A stretch of DNA of 64,000 bases from Peribacillus sp. FSL P2-0133 (lineage in GTDB: Bacteria; Bacillota; Bacilli; Bacillales; DSM-1321): contig NZ_CP150254.1 in assembly GCF_037975445.1 (NCBI RefSeq), positions 5,454,001-5,518,000 on the forward strand, read 5' to 3'. Under the pieces are notes generated by a model that searched no databases, had not been told where the DNA came from, and worked only from the letters and a program-made list of their open reading frames with translations. Positions within the stretch are counted from its first letter, which is position 1. The number at the start of each line of letters is the position of its first letter. Position numbers and translations under genes: made by a program. Positions 54,527-62,634 of the stretch are shown here, in pieces.

Positions 54527-54770
54527 TGTAGACTATCATGAATGATCTTTTTCTATAAAAGAGATTCTACTAAAAAACTCCAGAAGAATAACTGGAGTCT
54601 AGTTGATTTCCACTCCAGGCACTCGCTTTCCGCGGGCGGTCCGGGATCCTCCTCGGCGCTTTTGCGCCTGCGGGGTCTCCCTTGGACACGTATCTCCCGC
54701 AGGAGTCTCGCACACCCGCTCCAATCAACCTTGTTTTAACATTTAGATAGAAATCCTTTTATCTACAGTC
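54527..54770. repeat. Intergenic repeat element, inverse orientation
   Basis: This 244-nt element is the reverse complement type of 33352-33586. It shares the core (GTTGATTTCCACTCC ... CCGCTCCAATCAAC, 54602-54728), the adjoining TTGTTTTAACATTTAGATAG-like arm and the terminal ATCTACAGTC. Between the left end and core it carries a terminator-like hairpin on the minus strand (GACTCCAG / CTGGAGTTTTTT, 54571-54598). It lies in the flaG-hag gap. Confidence 0.9.
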
Positions 54771-54869
54771 TTTTTTTAAAATTAGAAAGATTAAAACTGA
54801 GGGTGATAATCACTTCTCTACGTTCGGAAAAAATTATGACTGATGATTTTAATTTATAGAACTCCCTTT

Positions 54870-55067
54870 TTATTCAAATGAATCTGCGAACATACTAGGA
54901 ATGGATATATCCCATCCAGCTTGTGATTGATAGCTGTGTTCACCAGTCATTTCACCATATACAGTAATCACATCTTCATCTACGTATTTTGTAGTCCCAT
55001 CATACTCAATGAAGATAATATCATTAGGATTGTAGCCATAAGATTCCTTGGTGGTAGATAAACGGAT
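54870..55067 (-). pseudogene. C-terminal remnant of a surface or lipoprotein-like gene
   Basis: The minus strand is open for about 65 codons (IRLSTTKESYGYNPNDIIF, IEYDGTTKYVDEDVITVYGE, MTGEHSYQSQAGWDISIPSM, FADSFE) ending at TAA 54870-54872. No start codon or RBS precedes it, and a stop lies just upstream in the same frame. The sequence looks like the OB-fold-type end of a secreted protein. A further coding-like piece (LIEGCKEHYDAEKWDY then stop, about 55090-55140) lies upstream in another frame. It appears to be debris of a decayed gene. Confidence 0.5.
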
Positions 55068-55145
55068 GGTCCCTTACTTTTTAAGGGTCAGTAATCCCAC
55101 TTTTCTGCATCGTAGTGTTCCTTGCACCCTTCAATCAGTACAAAT

Positions 55146-55186
55146 AAAAGAGCCTAACACAAAGTGTCAGACCCTTTATTAGGCTA
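55146..55186 (-). terminator. Terminator of hag
   Basis: On the minus strand AGCCTAA...TTAGGCT with an inner pairing is followed by CTTTTATTT. Confidence 0.8.
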
Positions 55187-55195
55187 ACTATTTAA

Positions 55196-56461
55196 TTACC
55201 GAAGTAACTGAAGAACGCCCTGCGGTTGCTGATTTGCTTGAGCTAGCATTGCTTGTGAAGCTTGCGCCAAGATAGAGTTTTTAGTTTGCTCCATCATTGT
55301 TTTAGCCATATCTGTATCACGAACACGTGATTCAGCAGCTGTCAGGTTTTCAGAAGAAGTACCTAAGTTGTTGATCGTATGCTCTAAACGGTTTTGGTTA
55401 GCGCCTAGTTTAGAACGTTCTGCTGAAACAGTGTCAATCGCAGATTGAATTTTTGTAATAGCAGCTGATGCGTTTTTAGCGTTAGAAACATCCAGGCCAG
55501 ATTCAACACCTGTAGAATCTGTACCATTGCTTACATTTGTATCAGTTGTGAAGCCTGTACCAGTACCAGTCAATCCAAGAGCACTTGCACGCATATCACC
55601 AATTTCAAGTGTCAGGCTTTGATTTTCGTTTGCACCGATTTGGAATTGAAGACCTGCTCCAGCTTCAACAGCTTCTTTGGCTTTTACTTCCGCAGACCCA
55701 TCTACAGTTTCAGCAGCATCTACAGATAGACCGCCAGTTCCAGTGATAGTTGCTGCAGTTGCAGATTCAGCTCCAGTCTTTTGTTCTAATTTAAGTTGTC
55801 CGCCATCTTTAGTTGCAGTGTACTTAGCGCTTAATTCAGCATCTGCTCCAATAGCAGCAATTAATCCATCAAGATCTGTGAACTCTCCGGCAGCGGCATC
55901 ATCAGCAGCGGCAACTGTAAATGTTTTTCCATCTACCACTACTGTGTCGCCTGCAGTTGTACTTAATGTTCCTGTTGATGTTACGCTACCGGCCACGGCA
56001 GGAGCAGCTTCCACTGCTGCTTGAGCTGCAGTTGCTGAATCCTTAGAACCATTCAATAATTTCTGTGTATTGAATTCAGTAGTGTTACCGATACGGTTGA
56101 TTTCAGATGTTAATGAATCCATTTCCTTTTGGATTTCTCCCCGGTCACTAGTTGTATTAGTATCCGTTGATGCCTGTGTAGCAAGCTCACGCATGCGTTG
56201 AAGGATGTCAGTCGTTTCGTTCAATGCACCTTCAGCAGTTTGGATCAAAGAGATGGCATCTTGTGAGTTACGGGAAGCTTGGTCCAATCCGCGGATTTGT
56301 CCACGCATTTTTTCAGAGATTGCAAGACCGGCTGCATCATCGCCTGCACGGTTGATGCGCATGCCTGAAGCTAGTTTCTCCATTGATTTGGATTGTGCAT
56401 TCGTTGCACTTGATAATTGACGGTGCGTGTTTAGAGCTGAAATATTGTGATTGATAATCAT
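55196..56461 (-). CDS. hag: Flagellin
   Basis: The 421-residue filament protein has conserved D0/D1 ends: N-terminal MIINHNISALNTHRQLSSAT through DRGEIQKEMDSLTSEINRIG, and C-terminal LTAAESRVRDTDMAKTMMEQ through SQAMLAQANQQPQGVLQLLR. The middle (about residues 145-310) is a variable, Ala/Thr/Gly-rich exposed domain that makes it longer than the roughly 300-residue B. subtilis Hag. It has its own SigD promoter and a long structured leader with CsrA-like sites, and it lies just downstream of fliW and csrA. Confidence 0.97.
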   Translation of the reverse strand: MIINHNISALNTHRQLSSATNAQSKSMEKLASGMRINRAGDDAAGLAISEKMRGQIRGLDQASRNSQDAISLIQTAEGALNETTDILQRMRELATQASTDTNTTSDRGEIQKEMDSLTSEINRIGNTTEFNTQKLLNGSKDSATAAQAAVEAAPAVAGSVTSTGTLSTTAGDTVVVDGKTFTVAAADDAAAGEFTDLDGLIAAIGADAELSAKYTATKDGGQLKLEQKTGAESATAATITGTGGLSVDAAETVDGSAEVKAKEAVEAGAGLQFQIGANENQSLTLEIGDMRASALGLTGTGTGFTTDTNVSNGTDSTGVESGLDVSNAKNASAAITKIQSAIDTVSAERSKLGANQNRLEHTINNLGTSSENLTAAESRVRDTDMAKTMMEQTKNSILAQASQAMLAQANQQPQGVLQLLR

Positions 56462-56489
56462 TTATGTTTCCTCCTTGAGTCTTAAGTCC

Positions 56490-56503
56490 CCACGTCCATG
56501 TGG
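56490..56503 (-). promoter_or_regulatory. CsrA-type hairpin in the hag leader
   Basis: The minus strand reads CCAC-ATGGAC-GTGG, a short stem presenting GGA in a hexaloop, about 30 nt upstream of the start. The Shine-Dalgarno itself (AAGGAGG, 56470-56476) holds a second GGA. In B. subtilis CsrA binds two such sites in hag mRNA to block translation. Confidence 0.6.
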
Positions 56504-56509
56504 TTGTTT

Positions 56510-56555
56510 ACGATGGGCAGTGAATAAGTCGGCCGCATATTTCACAGCCCATCGT
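56510..56555. promoter_or_regulatory. Large hairpin in the hag 5-prime leader
   Basis: The arms 56510-56524 and 56541-56555 (ACGATGGGCAGTGAA and TTCACAGCCCATCGT) form a 15-bp stem with one A-A mismatch. It is near the 5-prime end of the SigD transcript and may stabilise the mRNA. Confidence 0.6.
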
Positions 56556-56565
56556 TGTATAGTTA

Positions 56566-56592
56566 ATATCGACCTGCTTGGAAACATATTTA
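56566..56592 (-). promoter_or_regulatory. SigD promoter of hag
   Basis: On the minus strand TAAA (56589-56592) and GTCGATAT (56566-56573) are separated by exactly 15 nt. The -35 lies inside the 3-prime flank of csrA. Confidence 0.85.
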
Positions 56593-56599
56593 GCGGATT

Positions 56600-56833
56600 T
56601 TACGATTTTTTCTTGAAATACTCATTTATATTTTCCAGAAAATTGGTTTCTGCTTTTGAGGCTTTTCTATTTTCCTGCTGGATGGACAGGTAGACTTCCT
56701 TCCTATGGATATCGACGTTTTTAGGGGCATTGATCCCCAGTTTGATCTGTTCCCCCTCAACGGACAGGATCGTAATTTCGATATCATCGCCAATCATGAT
56801 CGCTTCATTTGGTTTTCTGGTCAATACGAGCAT
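56600..56833 (-). CDS. csrA: Carbon storage regulator CsrA, extended C-terminus
   Basis: The 77-residue RNA-binding translational repressor has core [20 protein letters not shown] and [19 protein letters not shown], with a charged C-terminal extension typical of Firmicutes that FliW contacts. It represses hag translation when FliW is titrated by flagellin. It starts at the fliW stop; ATG 56833 is chosen for MLVL, with ATG 56836 adjacent. Just downstream is the hag promoter and leader. Confidence 0.95.
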   Translation of the reverse strand: MLVLTRKPNEAIMIGDDIEITILSVEGEQIKLGINAPKNVDIHRKEVYLSIQQENRKASKAETNFLENINEYFKKKS

Positions 56834-57276
56834 CATTTCCCCCCCTGTTCTGCTGGAGGTTCAAACAGTCTGTGCTTTGTAAGGTATTCACTAGCATTCA
56901 TGATAAATTGCTTACCCACTTTTTTAGGTCCGTTTATGATGATGGGAGCTTGGAGATTGGCCGTCGTTTCATTGAAAGGGTCCTGGATCGTTAAGATGAC
57001 GAAAGTGATGACTTCCAGTTCCGTTTCAATTTGTAAAGAAGATAACACCTCATCCGTAAGCTTCACTTCGTAATCATGAAACACTTCAAAAGGATCTGTC
57101 ACAATGAAGGCAAGCTCTTTTGTTTCTATCGATTGCAGGACGAAAAAGGGCGTGTCATCCAAAGCTAGCAAGCAAAACTGTTTTTCTTCTAAAAATCCTG
57201 GTATCCCGCTTTCAAATACATAAATCTCTTTCTCTGCCAATTCGAGTTCGCCATGAAATTTTGTTTGTATGATCAT
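56833..57276 (-). CDS. fliW: Flagellar assembly factor FliW
   Basis: The 147-residue beta-barrel protein ([32 protein letters not shown]) binds flagellin or CsrA. Free FliW antagonises CsrA, so export of flagellin restores CsrA repression. Overlap of its stop with the csrA start (ATGATG/TGA) couples the two. It is preceded by yviE. Confidence 0.95.
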   Translation of the reverse strand: MIIQTKFHGELELAEKEIYVFESGIPGFLEEKQFCLLALDDTPFFVLQSIETKELAFIVTDPFEVFHDYEVKLTDEVLSSLQIETELEVITFVILTIQDPFNETTANLQAPIIINGPKKVGKQFIMNASEYLTKHRLFEPPAEQGGK

Positions 57277-57284
57277 CTATGTTT

Positions 57285-57863
57285 TCACTCCCCTATCTCA
57301 CCCGAAAATAAATTGATGAAATCTATATCCAGCGCATATTTTTGTAGAATTTCGACATCCACACTTCCTGGTGTGTATGTATGGTTCGCCCCATTGATTT
57401 GAGCATCAATGATCGGTTTTTGTACGGTTGCTTCAATCTTCACTTCCGCTGGCTGATAGTCAAGCTTTACGCTGAATGGTGAGGGAATCCAGCCGAGATT
57501 GAACTGCTTCTCAGGTCCTTTGCTGTTTTGCCTGGCCTGTTCAGCGAGTGGATTACCGCCTTTCTCAATATGCCTCAGCTCCGTTCCCTGCTGAGCACGT
57601 CTTGCCATACCCGCCAGCCAATCTTGATATCCCTGCTTCGCAAATTCATCGACTCTTCTTGAGAGGCTTTTCAAATCCATGTCTTCCCTTGCTTGTGACT
57701 GATCGATCGTCAGTTTGCCTGGAGTCGTTTGAATTTCCAGTATGGCTTGCGGCTGTTCGATAGATTGGACCGCCGCCTTCTGTTCGATTTGCTGTACAGG
57801 CTGCTCTAGATTCAATCCAATCTTCATTGGGGTGGATTGCAATCTGATTTGCGGAATCTGCAT
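57285..57863 (-). CDS. yviE: DUF6470 family protein YviE
   Basis: The 192-residue protein has an N-terminal MQIPQIRLQSTPMKIGLNLE and later ELRHIEKGGNPLAEQA, as in B. subtilis YviE, encoded between flgL and fliW. Function unknown; a role in flagellar assembly is inferred only from the operon. Two ATGs in tandem (57866, 57863) follow AAGGAG; 57863 gives the better spacing. Confidence 0.87.
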   Translation of the reverse strand: MQIPQIRLQSTPMKIGLNLEQPVQQIEQKAAVQSIEQPQAILEIQTTPGKLTIDQSQAREDMDLKSLSRRVDEFAKQGYQDWLAGMARRAQQGTELRHIEKGGNPLAEQARQNSKGPEKQFNLGWIPSPFSVKLDYQPAEVKIEATVQKPIIDAQINGANHTYTPGSVDVEILQKYALDIDFINLFSGEIGE

Positions 57864-57907
57864 CATCAACACTCCTTATAGAAAAAAGCTATCCATTTAA
57901 GAATAGC

Positions 57908-58786
57908 TTAGCGAAGAAAATCCATTAAACTCGGTTGCATGATTTTTGCTCCGATACTTAATGCAGCACTATGGACACTTTCTTGGGTCGTCAAATCCAT
58001 GATCGCCTTTTCGATATCGACATCCTCATTTTTCGAAAGGATTTCAGTGGCAAAAACCTCCTGCTGCTTGAGACGGTCCGTCATCAGCTCAATCCGATTC
58101 TGCCTTGCGCCAACCTGTGCCTGCATGCCTAAGAAAGTATTTATCGTTGCGTCAAGCCCTTCAAGCGTCCCGCTCACGTCCCCGCCGTTTTCGAGTGCAT
58201 CGATCGTCCGGTCGATGCTTCCGCCGGCAGCGAGTGCATCACCAAAAATCTTGGATCCGTCCGTATTGATTTTAAGGGAAAGCCCGGAAAACACTTCAAG
58301 GTTTATGTCCCCTGTGCCATACACCGTATTTCCATTCGCATCTTTAACGGACGATGGTCTAACATTCGTATCCTGACCGTTGAAAATATACTTCCCGCCA
58401 ATTTGTGTGTCGCCAAGAGTTATGAGATGTTCTTTTAATTGTTTAATTTCTTCAGTAATGGTTTTAAGTTGTTCCCCTTCATACGTGCCATTGCTGCCTT
58501 GAACGGTTAATTCACGAATCCGCTGCATGGCTGAAACCGCTTCCGTAATGGCATCATCCGTGCTGTCGATCCAATTGGTCGCCTCGGCAATGTTACTTTG
58601 ATACTGCCCTATTTGATTGAGGTTTGTCCGGTACCCCATTCCCATCATGGCTGCAACAGGGTTATCGGATGGTTTGGAGAATTTCTTTTGAGAGGAAACC
58701 TGCTCTTGCAGCTTGGACATCTTTTCGTAACTGCTGCTTAAATTGCTCAACATATTATTGGTTAGCATCGATTGCGTTACCCGCAT
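57908..58786 (-). CDS. flgL: Flagellar hook-associated protein FlgL (HAP3)
   Basis: The 292-residue flagellin-like junction protein has N-terminal MRVTQSMLTNNMLSNLSSSY and C-terminal DVDIEKAIMDLTTQESVHSA ending LMDFLR. It joins hook and filament with FlgK. It follows flgK in the flgM-flgN-flgK-flgL-yviE-fliW-csrA operon. Confidence 0.97.
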   Translation of the reverse strand: MRVTQSMLTNNMLSNLSSSYEKMSKLQEQVSSQKKFSKPSDNPVAAMMGMGYRTNLNQIGQYQSNIAEATNWIDSTDDAITEAVSAMQRIRELTVQGSNGTYEGEQLKTITEEIKQLKEHLITLGDTQIGGKYIFNGQDTNVRPSSVKDANGNTVYGTGDINLEVFSGLSLKINTDGSKIFGDALAAGGSIDRTIDALENGGDVSGTLEGLDATINTFLGMQAQVGARQNRIELMTDRLKQQEVFATEILSKNEDVDIEKAIMDLTTQESVHSAALSIGAKIMQPSLMDFLR

Positions 58787-58801
58787 GTTCGTCCCCTCCT
58801 A

Positions 58802-60361
58802 TCATCTGCCTGCCGTACCCATTCCGTTTATGATTTTATCGAGCATTTCATCCATCATCGTCATCATTCTTGCAGATGCGTTGTATGCCTGCTGGAATTT
58901 GATCATGTCTGTCATTTCTTCATCAAGGGATACGGAACTGACGGACTCCCTATTTTGATTGACCGATGCAGCAAGCACGACAGAATTGGAAAGGTTCTTT
59001 TGGGCGCTTTGGGAATCCACGCCAAGCTTTCCGATGATACCGGAATAATAGGTGTCGAAGTTTCCCGTCAATTCGTCAGAGTTTTGGTCTTTAGTCGAGT
59101 ACTCACTGAACGCCTTCTTTTTAAGGTCAGCCAGGAGTTTGGCATTTTCATTATCACCGGATGCCCCTCCGCTTTTTCCGCCTGCGGCTATTTTTGCGGG
59201 ATCCTTAACGATTTCACTATTCACCTTGATGCTTTGGGCGGCACTCTTACCAGGTTCAAGTTCAAAGAAGTTCAATGTTGAAGTGTTGTCATCACCTAAG
59301 GCATACCCTTGTTTATGGATGGCATTGAACTCATTCACAAAAGCCGTCGTCATATTATCGAGCTTTTTCAGCATATCAGGATAAGCGCCGCCGATCGTGC
59401 CATCAGCCTTCTTATAGCCGAAGCTTTTGATCAAACCGGATAGTTCTCCCGAGAAATTGTAATCCGTCAATGTTTTCGAACCGAATTGCAATCCGTCTAC
59501 CATACCCGTCTTTTTATCATGGCTAACTTCAACTTTCGAAGTTCCCGCCATCCCGGTTTGGTTAACACTGACAAGATTGATGGGCGGCGCAAAAGACGAA
59601 CCGTCTTCTTGCATCAATTCGATGTTGTATAGCCCTGTAGCCACATCGCTGGCTCTGCCGTAATCCGTCGGAATGACGTTATTCACTTTAATGCTGACAA
59701 GCCGCGAGAGATTGTCCACGAGTACATCACGTTTATCATAAAGGTCATTGGGGACATAACCATGCGGCTCCACTTTACTGATCTGTTGGTTAAGCTGATC
59801 AATACTGCTGATGAGCGTATTAATTTCGTTCGCTTTGACGTTTATCTGATTGCCTATATCCGTTTGAACATTCGTTAGCGAGTTGTAGTAGTAGTTCAGG
59901 GTATCCGCGACCATGACACCCGTCGAGGCAACGACTTCACGAGCCCCGGAGTTTTCCGTATTGGCCGTCAGCCCCTGCAGCGAATTCCAGAACTTCCCCA
60001 TCGTGGCGGCTAATCCGCTGTCGGTCGGTTCGTTCATGACCCCTTCCATTTTCGTCAGGGATTCGCTCATGGCCCCGTAATAACCGATTTTATTACTTTG
60101 TGTCCTGTATTGTGCATCCAGGAAACTGTCGCGGATCCGCTGAACCGTTTCAGCTGCCACCCCTGTCCCGATTTGGCCGGCAACACGCGGGCTGTTCAAA
60201 CCGACGGTAGGAAAGCCCGACGTCTGGACCAAGTTGACCCGCTGCCTTGAATATCCTAAAGTATTGGCATTGGCCACATTATTTCCTGTTGTATACAATA
60301 CTCCTTGAGAGGTGGATAATCCGCGTTTGGCGGTCTCAAGACCCATAAAGGTTGAAATCAT
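58802..60361 (-). CDS. flgK: Flagellar hook-associated protein FlgK (HAP1)
   Basis: The 519-residue junction protein has N-terminal TFMGLETAKRGLSTSQGVLY and the rod-type NVANANTLGYSRQRVNL, and the C-terminal VSLDEEMTDMIKFQQAYNAS motif typical of the axial family. It binds the hook distal end. It lies between flgN and flgL. Confidence 0.97.
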   Translation of the reverse strand: MISTFMGLETAKRGLSTSQGVLYTTGNNVANANTLGYSRQRVNLVQTSGFPTVGLNSPRVAGQIGTGVAAETVQRIRDSFLDAQYRTQSNKIGYYGAMSESLTKMEGVMNEPTDSGLAATMGKFWNSLQGLTANTENSGAREVVASTGVMVADTLNYYYNSLTNVQTDIGNQINVKANEINTLISSIDQLNQQISKVEPHGYVPNDLYDKRDVLVDNLSRLVSIKVNNVIPTDYGRASDVATGLYNIELMQEDGSSFAPPINLVSVNQTGMAGTSKVEVSHDKKTGMVDGLQFGSKTLTDYNFSGELSGLIKSFGYKKADGTIGGAYPDMLKKLDNMTTAFVNEFNAIHKQGYALGDDNTSTLNFFELEPGKSAAQSIKVNSEIVKDPAKIAAGGKSGGASGDNENAKLLADLKKKAFSEYSTKDQNSDELTGNFDTYYSGIIGKLGVDSQSAQKNLSNSVVLAASVNQNRESVSSVSLDEEMTDMIKFQQAYNASARMMTMMDEMLDKIINGMGTAGR

Positions 60362-60391
60362 TTGCTCGCACCTCCATCTTCTTTCTGCTTC

Positions 60392-60880
60392 TTATGCATT
60401 GGAATCAAACATTCCCATGCCGATTTTCGCCGTTTTCCTAACCGAATCCCCGTAATTCAGATTCTGGTTCCGCGGCCTCAGAATATCCAAAGAGACATTG
60501 ATGAATTGAAGGGACTGATAGATCAATTGCTGATTTAAACCGTTCCTCTCCTTCAGCTTTGCCACTTCATCAATCAATTCCGCTTTTAGCATTTCAAGGA
60601 CTTCCGTTTCTTCAGGTCCTGTCAGTTTAGTCACGGTATGGATGGAGGCAGGCTGTCCCACCGTTCCATTAGCTGCAAGAAATTCCTCGACTGCCCTTTC
60701 CCTTTCCTTATCCGTTTGACTGATGGCTTTTATATGCTTTTGTTCCGAAATCAGCAGGACAGTAATCGCCTCAGTATCATTTGCTTTCAAAATGGCCGTT
60801 TTCCTTATCGCCAATTGATTGAAACTTTTATGAAGCTTGATCAATTTTTCAAGCGATCCGATGATGTTCCGTGCAGACAT
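60392..60880 (-). CDS. flgN: FlgN family flagellar chaperone (YvyG)
   Basis: The 162-residue helical protein has an FlgN-like coiled-coil pattern (IIGSLEKLIKLHKSFNQLAI, VEEFLAANG, LKERNGLNQQLIYQSLQFIN). It is the expected export chaperone for FlgK and FlgL, encoded just downstream. ATG 60880 has GGAGG 7 nt upstream; the open frame continues upstream without a better site. Confidence 0.88.
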   Translation of the reverse strand: MSARNIIGSLEKLIKLHKSFNQLAIRKTAILKANDTEAITVLLISEQKHIKAISQTDKERERAVEEFLAANGTVGQPASIHTVTKLTGPEETEVLEMLKAELIDEVAKLKERNGLNQQLIYQSLQFINVSLDILRPRNQNLNYGDSVRKTAKIGMGMFDSNA

Positions 60881-60957
60881 TTTCCTGCCTCCTCCGCTCA
60901 TAAATGAAGGACGGAAAATGGCTCCGTCCACTTCATTCAAGCTTTTTCATTGAAAAT

Positions 60958-61221
60958 TCATTTCCGGTAAAAATCGATGAGACCCTTAGCCGTTGCTTGT
61001 GCATTCAATTTATAATTTCCTTTTTCAACTTGGATTTTCAATTCGTCCACTTTTGCTTGTCTTGCAGCAAGAATCGGAGATGATTGCTGCATTTCTTTTG
61101 CCGCTGAAGAAATTTCAACTTTATCCGAGGATTTGACCTTGGATTCTTGTATATTCCCCGTTTTATTGGCTTGTAGTTTATAAGGGTTAACACCTGTCAT
61201 ACCGACGTTATTGATTTTCAT
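60958..61221 (-). CDS. flgM: Anti-sigma-D factor FlgM
   Basis: The 87-residue protein opens MKINNVGMTGVNPYKLQANK with a polar linker, then the SigD-binding C-terminal helices (VEISSAAKEMQ, ARQAKVDELKIQVEKGNYKL, ATAKGLIDFYRK). It holds SigD inactive until it is sequestered or secreted. ATG 61221 has GAGAGG 9 nt upstream. A SigD-type promoter lies about 90 nt upstream, making flgM part of its own regulon. Confidence 0.95.
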   Translation of the reverse strand: MKINNVGMTGVNPYKLQANKTGNIQESKVKSSDKVEISSAAKEMQQSSPILAARQAKVDELKIQVEKGNYKLNAQATAKGLIDFYRK

Positions 61222-61313
61222 ATTCCAGATCCTCTCCTTCGATCGATTTTTAAATCCCATTGATTCCAAACACATGAAAATGGCTCTGGACTGTGTTATT
61301 CTCCCTATCTTTA

Positions 61314-61339
61314 TTATCGACAAGGATTGGATTTCTTTA
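61314..61339 (-). promoter_or_regulatory. SigD-type promoter of flgM operon
   Basis: On the minus strand TAAA (61336-61339) and GTCGATAA (61314-61321) have a 14-nt spacer, one short of the usual 15 and with two changes in the -10. Confidence 0.6.
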
Positions 61340-61432
61340 ATTGTTTCCTATAATCTTTCCTTCGACACCCATTGTCGAATATTGTTCTCAATATCGAATA
61401 TTTTAACAAATACCGCATCATGTTTCCATGAT

Positions 61433-61846
61433 TTATCCTTTTTGATCATCCTTCATGTAGTACGTATTTTTTTTATCATTTCCTTGAATTTCAGTCAGGC
61501 GCTTTTCCTCATTTTCAAATGCCTGCAAATCCGTTCGCAGTGAATCGCCGCATTTGCTGCATAACCTTCCGCTCTTGATGTTAGCGCTGCACCTTTCACA
61601 TGGAATTCCTAGATTGGGAAACTGCGCCAGCTTTCCGGTTCTCACAAATTTAATTAATAACGTTTCTTCAACGCCGGTGTCCGTAACCACCTGCATCATG
61701 GACGCCGTTCTATTTATTTTCTTGCGAATATATGCATACACTTTATCATATTGGGCTTCTTCTTCTTTATAACAGGCATCGCATACATCCCGGAATTTCG
61801 TCATAACGAATAACGAATTACAGTTTGGACAGTTGAATACTTCCAT
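61433..61846 (-). CDS. yvyF: Flagellar operon zinc-ribbon protein YvyF
   Basis: The 137-residue protein has two zinc-ribbon cysteine sets: N-terminal CPNC...CDAC (about 5-27) and C-terminal CERC...CSKC (about 88-105), separated by a winged-helix-like region. It matches the YvyF family of the comF-flgM region. Function is unknown. ATG 61846 has AAGGAGG 7 nt upstream. It is encoded between comFC and flgM. Confidence 0.88.
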   Translation of the reverse strand: MEVFNCPNCNSLFVMTKFRDVCDACYKEEEAQYDKVYAYIRKKINRTASMMQVVTDTGVEETLLIKFVRTGKLAQFPNLGIPCERCSANIKSGRLCSKCGDSLRTDLQAFENEEKRLTEIQGNDKKNTYYMKDDQKG

Positions 61847-61941
61847 CGAGGTACCTCCTTCACCATCACAGCGATTATTCTTTAGTGTATATATCGAATA
61901 ATCCCGGCGATACTTTAGGATGTTCATTAAAATAAGCTGTT

Positions 61942-62634
61942 TCACCTAGCCAGTGTGATGGATGATACTTCTTTGGCCCCAGCCGTTATCAATGCTTTCG
62001 CTGCATGCCTGAGCGTTGTGCCTGTCGTGTAAATGTCATCGATGATCAAAATAGATTTATGCTCCAGCAAATCAGATTGCATCACCTGAAAAACCTGCGG
62101 CAATGAGATTCTCTCCTGCCGTGATTTTTTTGATTGTTTTTCCGTATGGATTCTTGTCAAAGTCTCAACCGTGTGAAGTCCAATGAGATCCGCCAAAGCC
62201 TGCCCTTGGTTGAATCCCCGCTCCCTAAGCCGTTCATGACTAAGCGGGATGGCCGTTACCAGGTCAAATTCCATGTCCTTTAACTTTTCTTTCAAAAAAG
62301 GAGCGAAAACCTCAGCTAATGCATAATCCCCCCTGTACTTATATTTAGCAATGATATCTTTTAAGTATTCATTGTAATGAAATAGCGATATATTCTTCGA
62401 CAAATAGCCTCCCCATTCCCCATCCCTTTCCCATCTTGAACAATCCAGACAGAGGTCACTGGTCATATATTCCCTGTCCAACTCCCTTGAGCACATTGTA
62501 CACGTCTCTCCGGTAATCCTATTAAGTTTCCCCTCACATCCTTCGCAGATTGCCCTTGCCTCGGCCCGCTTAAGCAAGCTCCTCCATGTCAATGCCCGCT
62601 TCATTCCCTCATCACAAACAAGACATCTATTCAT
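61942..62634 (-). CDS. comFC: Competence protein ComFC (phosphoribosyltransferase family)
   Basis: The 230-residue protein has an N-terminal zinc-ribbon-like set of cysteines (CLVC, CEGC, CTMC, CLDC) and a C-terminal PRTase domain with the PRPP loop SILIIDDIYTTGTTLRHAA. ComFC aids inward DNA transport during transformation with ComFA. It overlaps comFA by 8 nt; comFB, present between the two in B. subtilis, is missing. Confidence 0.95.
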   Translation of the reverse strand: MNRCLVCDEGMKRALTWRSLLKRAEARAICEGCEGKLNRITGETCTMCSRELDREYMTSDLCLDCSRWERDGEWGGYLSKNISLFHYNEYLKDIIAKYKYRGDYALAEVFAPFLKEKLKDMEFDLVTAIPLSHERLRERGFNQGQALADLIGLHTVETLTRIHTEKQSKKSRQERISLPQVFQVMQSDLLEHKSILIIDDIYTTGTTLRHAAKALITAGAKEVSSITLAR

